A stretch of 12,404 nucleotides of DNA from Echinostoma caproni. Taxonomy: Eukaryota; Platyhelminthes; Trematoda; Plagiorchiida; Echinostomatidae. Positions 7,188 to 12,404 of this stretch are shown here, one piece after another (positions within the stretch are counted from its first letter, which is position 1; the number at the start of each line of letters is the position of its first letter). The translations under genes and the position numbers were made by a program. Location of the stretch: NCBI GenBank assembly GCA_900618425.1, contig UZAN01057967.1, forward strand, positions 1 to 12,404, written 5' to 3'. The notes under the pieces are model-generated. The model ran no database searches. It was not told the DNA's origin and was given only the letters and a program-made list of their open reading frames with translations.

Positions 7188-7215
7188 GTAACCGGAAGAA
7201 GAGAATATTGATTAG

Positions 7216-7368
7216 GTTGTTCGAGGCCGATGACTCACCCGAGACTGTATTGATCTGGATTCGCCGTTTCGCTCATGATGTATTCATTTTACCTGAATCC
7301 GTATGGCTATCACTTCTGAGAACAAAAAACAGAGGACGTGACCGGAAATTCTCAGACAATTTTATTCT
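7216..7368 (+). CDS. Candidate internal exon, unrecognised protein
   Basis: This is 153 bases encoding LFEADDSPETVLIWIRRFAH .. ILPESVWLSLL .. FSDNFI. It ends at CT|GTGAGT, a near-ideal splice donor at 7369. A GT..AG intron of only 28 bases (7188-7215, GTAACC...GATTAG) would join it in phase to the cysteine-bearing segment 7087-7187. Such tiny introns are known in schistosomes. The donor side leaves two bases (CT) of a codon. The next candidate exon (9989) supplies a single T, giving Leu and an open frame. The reading alternates hydrophobic and charged residues, as in a beta-rich fold, but I cannot name it. The acceptor lacks a pyrimidine tract, which weakens the model. Confidence 0.3.
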
Positions 7369-7374
7369 GTGAGT

Positions 7375-8340
7375 GGAAATGAGTGTTGTAGGTTGTAATC
7401 GCTACAAGTGAATTCAGCTGGATAAAATAGGCGCCAATCTCAGTGAAAGAACTGCTCCGAGACGAATCAAGTAGAGAGGCCAAAGAACATGCCCCTCACA
7501 TACACTTTTCGTCGTGCACTCGTAGATGGTCATTGTTTGTGTGAGAAAATGCACAATATTCAATCGCACTGGACATATGGATCTGCCACCGTCGGCCGAC
7601 TTTATCTACATACAGTGGGAACAATTTCATTCGATGAGTGATACGTGATCTAGTCCCTCAGCCAACGAGAGAGCGCTATTATGCCTCAGTATATATTTGA
7701 CTTGAAGAAGAAAACACGACCAAATACAAATAATTGGAATTTAAGGTTGAATCAATTCACCCATGCCTGTGTCAAACAGGTTAATAACTCCGAAAAAAAA
7801 CGCCGTACAAAAATCATTCGGGTGGCATTCGGAAGCTCCTAATGAACTGTTACTAATAATCCTAAATTCAATATTGATAAGTGATCCACCATTATAAAAT
7901 AACACTTTGATTCCACTACGTTATTGCTTGAAATGAAATAATATGTAATTTTTCTTAGATATTTGTTATCGATCAAAATTCCGACGGTGAAATTGGTGAG
8001 TAATTGTTCTTCCGTTTGTGAGATACAAAGGAAAACACAGAGAAATTTGAAATTATTTGTAATTAGACTCCTATATCGTCTAAATCCCGTCTCCCAACTC
8101 CGTAGATCACATGAATCCTTGAAGACAATCATTAAACAAAAACGAGCGATAAACAGATCACCATTCTAACCTAACTCAGAATAGTGAATTATATTTATAA
8201 AATCTCCACGCATCGTTTGACGCCTCAAATGCAAGCAAGTCTGTGTATTTTTTTATTGCTTACTTAAACGAAGAACGGTATCATGTGTCATCCGGACTGA
8301 TTAGCTATGGCCAAACTGAAATGTAGGCTTCACGGCTACA
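7375..8340. other. No gene recognised; first part of a candidate intron
   Basis: This is AT-rich sequence with stops in all frames. Short open frames (97 codons at 8132-7839 minus, 68 at 7963-8169 plus) overlap on opposite strands and show no motif. If the split-gene model holds, 7369-9988 is a 2.6-kb intron. Confidence 0.4.
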
Positions 8341-8350
8341 GAAGTTATAA

Positions 8351-8374
8351 TACAATACAATACAATACAATACA
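8351..8374. repeat. (TACAA)n microsatellite
   Basis: There are four perfect TACAA units followed by TACA, preceded by the related TATAA. Short tandem repeats of this type often mark the 3' end of non-LTR retrotransposons. The preceding 60 bases would then be a 3' tail, but I see no reverse transcriptase upstream, so this origin is only a suggestion. Confidence 0.85.
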
Positions 8375-9988
8375 CTCCCTCTTGTATTAATCACCTAAAC
8401 CTAATCGGTAACGTTAGTTTCAGATCCGATCTACTCTTATCATACGTGTGAACCATCACACCCCTACCCACATCTTGGGTTTTTCGTTTAGCCACTATTA
8501 CAAAAGAGCCAAGCTGTGTTTTTTTATCTCCGTCGCACAGTATCTGCGTTTCATGTTCTCGGTTCACTATGTCTACATCTCTACATCATTTTACCATCAC
8601 GACAACCATTGGATAACATCCCAATCGTTTGTATTCCATGTGCGTCAGAAATGTGAAAGGCCTGTATCTTTAGTGCCAGCGCCTATCGCGCTGTGTTCTG
8701 TTCACTGCCACGACAACACGAGAGCCAATTGATGGACTCGTCTTTGTTGTCTAATCGAGATACCAATCGTCTTTCGTTTACCCCCGCCCTCTCTTGGATG
8801 CCGATGGTTGCGGAAGTACTCTGGCGAGGACATAGGAACAAATAAGGTCCAGTTTCTGCCCCGAAAACTCGCACAGGACATGAAAGGAAGTTGCTAATAG
8901 ATTGCAGGCCGGAGAGTGGAAGTTATGGGCGGAGCCCCAATCAAAGGGCGAGGTAGATGAATTCCCTCAATCAATAATACTTAACAACTGAAAGTACACC
9001 ATTTTTTATACAAAATTATGGAAGGAGTTTTGTTAATTTCAGTGGACCCATTTCAATGATAACAATGTACAGCAAGTCCGAAATCCACGGGCCATTCAGC
9101 CATTTACCTAAAAGTCGTGCAGGTTCTTCTACGTCGCCGCCACATGCACCAGACAGTAGCATCAGTTTCATGCGCTGCTCAATGGCAGCATTTAAATTAA
9201 TCGACTACTGCCCTGATTTTACCGTTCTGTTCAATTCAACCGCGGAAACGAGAGTTCTCATTTCATGATTACTTCGTCAAGCATGAGTCATGAATGGTGA
9301 TTGCACTGTATGCCCCACTTCCCTAAAGCTGTGTCCTCCACCCACAGGAAAAGCCAAATTTCTGCTGAGAGCCAATGTAACCCCAATGAAATCAATCCAT
9401 GTCAACCTTTGTGGACATGCCTAAATACTGAGTGCGACGCTCACACGGCAATGCATTCACAACCAGGACTGTCGAAGCGCTGGTTGTTTAATACACAAAC
9501 TTTTATATCGCCTGGTAAAAGGGCTGAAACGTCAATAGGTTTTGTTAACTGAACGTTTAATTTTGAACGAACCGGGGATTATTTGATTTTCGATTATTGA
9601 AATTCAATTTATTTTGATTAATAATAATGATGTCTTTTTTCGGAAAGCATAAATAAATTCACAATATGATCACGCTCATACCACTCATGGCGCGCGTTCA
9701 TGGTACTGTCGTTTTTGAACGAATAATTAAAAATCTTCACTGCTAGTTGGATGGCTTCTTGGAGGACTTTTGTGAATTCCACAGAGTAACTTGAATATCC
9801 CTTTTAAGTTTTGCGCGTCAATGACAGCGGAACAATTGAAACTTGAGAGAGAATACCGACGTTAACTGACTCTTCCAGACGGTGTTCCAAACTATTTCGT
9901 CAAATAATTCCGTCTACAGTATCAGAGGCCCGGTGCAACTGTAAACAAATAATTGTTGTTTTCCAACTTATTGTGTTGTGCCAATTTT
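8375..9988. other. No gene recognised; rest of the candidate intron
   Basis: Open frames (94 codons at 8448-8732, 70 at 9056-9268, 83 at 9301-9552, all plus) lack motifs and are at chance length. Bases 9590-9660 are very AT-rich. The last 40 bases (9950-9988) are strongly T-rich and end in TTTTAG, a good splice acceptor. Confidence 0.4.
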
Positions 9989-10197
9989 AGTCTTGATATT
10001 ATCGCTTGTCCAGCGTTTTTGGGAATTTATACGGTTGAGATGGAGTGCAAAGTGATTATTGAACGTTATATGCTTCACATTCACGATTGTGATGTGGATC
10101 AGCGAAGTTTGTACATGAGTAACCGCCGTTTAACAGGAAAGCAAGAACAGCATGCATTCAGTCTGATGATCAATTTTAGAAGCATTCGCGAATGGAG
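9989..10197 (+). CDS. Candidate internal exon, unrecognised protein
   Basis: The preceding sequence TTGTTGTTTTCCAACTTATTGTGTTGTGCCAATTTTAG is the best splice acceptor in the window. The 209 bases encode LDIIACPAFLGIYTVEMECK .. RYMLHIHDCDVDQRSLYMSN .. INFRSIREW and end AG|GTAGTT, a usable donor at 10198. The exon needs two bases from the previous exon, which 7368 (CT|) provides, and leaves two bases for the next. Reading through instead meets TAG at 10199-10201. The 63-base GT..AG intron 10198-10260 removes that stop and rejoins an open frame in phase. The residues are His-, Arg- and Met-rich with no motif I know. This is the best supported part of the split-gene model. Confidence 0.38.
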
Positions 10198-10260
10198 GTA
10201 GTTTGCTTCGCTGGAGTTTGACGGGCCAAAATCTACGACCGATATGAAATCTTTACACAG

Positions 10261-10414
10261 AAGAAGGTCCCAGTTTGAGTCACGCGGTGACGCAATGAAA
10301 GTTCGTGATACGTTGGAAGAGCTAAGAGAAGTTCGGATATGGTTGGACGAAGATGGTTTGTTTTACCCAAGATTATTGTGGGCTGTGTATAAATGTACAG
10401 TGGCGTGGTGTTGA
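10261..10414 (+). CDS. Candidate exon following a 63-base intron
   Basis: It starts after CTTTACACAG and continues the frame of 9989-10197 exactly (AG|A gives Arg). It encodes RRSQFESRGDAMKVRDTLEE .. REVRIWLDED .. YPRLLWAVYKC, and the charged start suggests a helix. The frame stays open to TGA at 10412-10414. The true 3' end could instead be a donor such as ATG|GTTTGT near 10353 or GGCT|GTGTAT at 10385. The first of these leaves one base, which would suit the reading at 11902-12110. No homologue is recognised. Confidence 0.3.
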
Positions 10415-11100
10415 TTAAAGCCACACCATTAGCTAAATTGTGAGGGGGGGGGGTAGGCGCTCTGGCATGCTATGTTTGTGGACGACACGGGTTTAGGCAG
10501 AATGCTTTAAAACTACCCTGCTGAATGAGAGCGGTAGGGCCTCATTTGGGGCCATGAGACCGATGTGCCTTGCCTTCGCCCAAAGCAGGAGTATAGCAGT
10601 CGATTGTAGCTTTGCTCAATATAATGTTTTCTGAATTCTTTCCTTCGATCGATATCGTGCTTTTTCGGTTGGACTAAGTCAAGGAGATGAAAAGGAAACG
10701 TGGCCGGCTATCTGGTTTGCCAGTGCTGGGATAATACAGCGCCGTTTAATGAATGTGCAACAGGGTATGCTGTGATACTGAAGCTTTATTTTGCAGATTC
10801 TCAGCTGCCGTAGACAGATATAGCAGGATAACATGACTACAGTGTAATCATCTGAATAAACACGAATGGCAGGTGAATCACGAAATCGCACCAGCAGTCA
10901 TCTGCCGAAGTTTACCGTTAACGAGACGCAGGAAAACGACCGCAGAAACCAGTGTTTCATTTACTGAAAGAAATCTGTGGGATTGAATAATATATATGTA
11001 CACAGAAATGCCATTGATCAAACAGATCTTAACCGAGCGCTGTTTGTGATCTCCTCGTCGCAGAGTTCAGGTTTAAATCACGTGGTCTTTGACAGGTCTA
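10415..11100. other. No gene recognised
   Basis: This holds a G10 run (10444-10453) and a GC-richer block at 10450-10580. A good acceptor-like site (CTTTATTTTGCAG ending 10797) is followed by frames that soon stop. If the split-gene model holds, this is intronic. Confidence 0.35.
10444..10453 (+). repeat. G10 homopolymer
   Basis: There are ten consecutive G after TGA. The length of such runs is often miscalled in assemblies. Confidence 0.8.
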
Positions 11101-11120
11101 AATCGTTGGTCTCTGATTCA

Positions 11121-11176
11121 TTGTCCGGAACTGTGATGTGTAGCCCCTTGGCTGGCCCTGTCTCGAAGGCTTGGAT
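11121..11176 (-). repeat. Dispersed repeat, copy B
   Basis: This is the partner of 3841-3898, at 44 of 58 aligned positions identical. The first 28 positions are the best matched, with 24 identical. The minus strand reads DPSLRDRASQGATHHSSGQ then TGA, against DPSLRDDANLGATHYS in copy A. Shared peptide sense on the same strand suggests a common coding ancestor within a repeat family. Similarity fades on both sides. Confidence 0.6.
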
Positions 11177-11179
11177 CTA

Positions 11180-11901
11180 AGTGAAACATGGTTACCATAC
11201 CGGGAGCAATGGGTAGGGTACACAGTAAGAAATAAGCGAACTAGGGATAATCTAAATGCAACCTGATTGCATACAGGAACTGGGCATCTCAAAACGGGTC
11301 AGTCTCCTCCCTCTTCGTCAAAGTGCTTCAATGCCCTAATGCTTCGATGTGACTCATGGATTTTATTTGGCTAAACCCTAAAAGGATACCAAACTCCCCG
11401 CGGAATATTATGGTCACAAGCTTTGCTTGCACAGGTTATGCTGGATGTGTGAAACATATTGTTGGCAAATTTGAAGTGCAATAAGTCGAGCGTATAGTTA
11501 GTTGGTGAGTGAACTCATTTAAGCATGCGTTGCTTCGGCCACCAATGCCTACAACACCAGTAAGGTACAAAGTGGACGTTAAACGAAGGAGGACAGTTCA
11601 TTTGACACGATAGTGAGCGACGGGCATATACCGGTTGCGCTCCCGAAGGAGGAGAGAAGGCATACATTGCCTAAGCAGATGAGTGTAGGGACATGATGAA
11701 AAGAATCGAATGATGCTGTTGAAGGCCTTCATCGCAGAACAAAAAATTCCTGAATGGTTTGGCTCTGAGTTCTTTTTTCATGATTCTGGACATTTGTGCC
11801 TTCAGTGGCGATCGAGAACAGTGATCTATCATTCTGTTCCGTTAGGTTATGTAGTCTACTACTCTTTTATTCCTAATGACATTGCTTTTGTTGCCCATCA
11901 G
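11180..11901. other. No gene recognised
   Basis: There are short open frames only. One of 74 codons (11710-11934) runs across the candidate splice acceptor at 11901 and lacks motifs. The last 20 bases (ATTGCTTTTGTTGCCCATCAG) form a good pyrimidine-rich splice acceptor. Confidence 0.35.
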
Positions 11902-12110
11902 CGACAAAATGGGAAGAAAGCCCCAAAAGCTTGAACAGATTAGGGAACTACGATATCAATTTACACATAACGCTTTATTTTGCAAAAATGCGTCCGAGAA
12001 ATAAGGAAGATAGATTATGGGTTTATGTGTACAATCGGACGAGTGTGCCAGTATGTATCATGAAGATGCCACAGATACAAATTATCGTTTCGGATGTTGG
12101 AGAAATCTAA
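11902..12110 (+). CDS. Candidate terminal exon, unrecognised protein
   Basis: After the acceptor CTTTTGTTGCCCATCAG an open reading of about 69 codons runs to TAA 12108-12110. It includes RLGNYDINLHITLYFAKMRP and DRLWVYVYNRTSVPVCIMKM, with alternating hydrophobic residues typical of beta strands. AATAAA follows at 12246-12251, which would give a short 3' untranslated region. A second frame from the same acceptor (DKMGRKPQKLEQIRELRYQF .., stop at 12002-12004) is also plausible, and the choice depends on which donor upstream is used. A separate small gene starting at ATG 11988 (40 codons) is possible too. The function is unknown. Confidence 0.25.
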
Positions 12111-12245
12111 GCGTTGTTTCGAATTCGTCGACGAACATAGGCCGATTGTTTAACACTATTATTCAAAATAACTTGTGATGGCGAAGAAGTTTATTTTTGC
12201 AATTACTATGTATATATTTCTTCGCGGGACATTCTATTCGATTTA

Positions 12246-12251
12246 AATAAA
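12246..12251 (+). terminator. Candidate polyadenylation signal AATAAA
   Basis: AATAAA lies 136 bases after the stop of the candidate terminal exon, in AT-rich DNA where the hexamer is common by chance. Confidence 0.3.
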
Positions 12252-12371
12252 TCATTCTCAAGCTTACATTATTCACATCATTGTTATTATCCACTGGAAA
12301 AATAAGTTCGATAATTTCTTCATCTCCAATTCATAATGATAATACTTAAGAAAAATTAGTCGTAGTAGTCG

Positions 12372-12404
12372 TGTTATAATTCCAGAAGGCGGTGCTGGTC
12401 GAGG
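12372..12404 (-). mobile_element. End of a second LTR of the same family, cut by the window edge
   Basis: The reverse complement of these 33 bases is identical to 450-482, the end of the 5' LTR, and differs by one base from the 3' LTR. The LTR body continues beyond the window. The sequence following the LTR end (toward lower coordinates) is CGACTACTACGAC and contains no primer binding site. This is therefore the outer end of a 3' LTR or a solo LTR, not a 5' LTR with an internal region. The flank is again rich in TAC triplets. Confidence 0.9.

Noticed and set aside
6058..9462. 15-base word GCAATGCATTCACAA shared by 6058-6072 and 9448-9462
   Set aside because: Similarity does not extend on either side. 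A single 15-mer match has a low but real chance in 12 kb.
1..12404. CRISPR arrays, bacterial operons, tRNA or rRNA genes
   Set aside because: No regularly spaced repeats, no ribosome-binding-site plus long-frame pattern, and no cloverleaf or rRNA sequence was found. The window is eukaryotic in character.

Overview
This looks like repeat-rich, intron-rich eukaryotic DNA rather than bacterial or viral DNA. There are no dense genes, operons or ribosome-binding sites. Most open frames are at chance length, and the clearest content is LTR-retrotransposon debris. The gag-like protein of the left element resembles, from memory, gag proteins of LTR elements in digenean flukes, so a flatworm (probably a trematode) is my best guess. 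I could not search to confirm this.

Layout. Bases 1-180 are a decayed Ty3/gypsy-type reverse transcriptase fragment on the minus strand. It is cut at base 180 by a 2,007-bp LTR element on the plus strand (181-2187). That element has two LTRs (302 and 297 bp), a 4-bp GTAG target duplication, a tRNA-His-like primer binding site, a frameshifted gag, a ruined protease, a possible pol tail, and a polypurine tract abutting the 3' LTR. Reverse transcriptase, RNase H and the integrase core are missing, so the copy is a dead deletion derivative. The last 33 bases (12372-12404) are the end of another LTR of the same family on the minus strand, so two insertions in opposite orientation bracket the window.

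The minus strand at 2195-2662 carries the longest open frame (155 codons from its first ATG), with a coiled-coil-like stretch in a neighbouring frame. Its product is unrecognised. Bases 3575-3900 hold a possible second LTR-like unit and one copy of a dispersed repeat whose partner lies at 11121-11176. From about 6420 to 12250 I see a possible split gene on the plus strand. Coding-like segments at 6423-7368, 9989-10197, 10261-10414 and 11902-12110 are flanked by GT/AG splice-like sites, and two of the introns join open frames in matching phase. No protein family was recognised, and this model is tentative.

The rest is non-coding as far as I can tell, with a (TACAA)n microsatellite, a G10 run and a single undetermined base at 6053. 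The genes do not form a pathway. The main biology is nested retrotransposition, apparent targeting of TAC/GTA triplet-rich DNA, and LTRs whose divergence is strikingly uneven.
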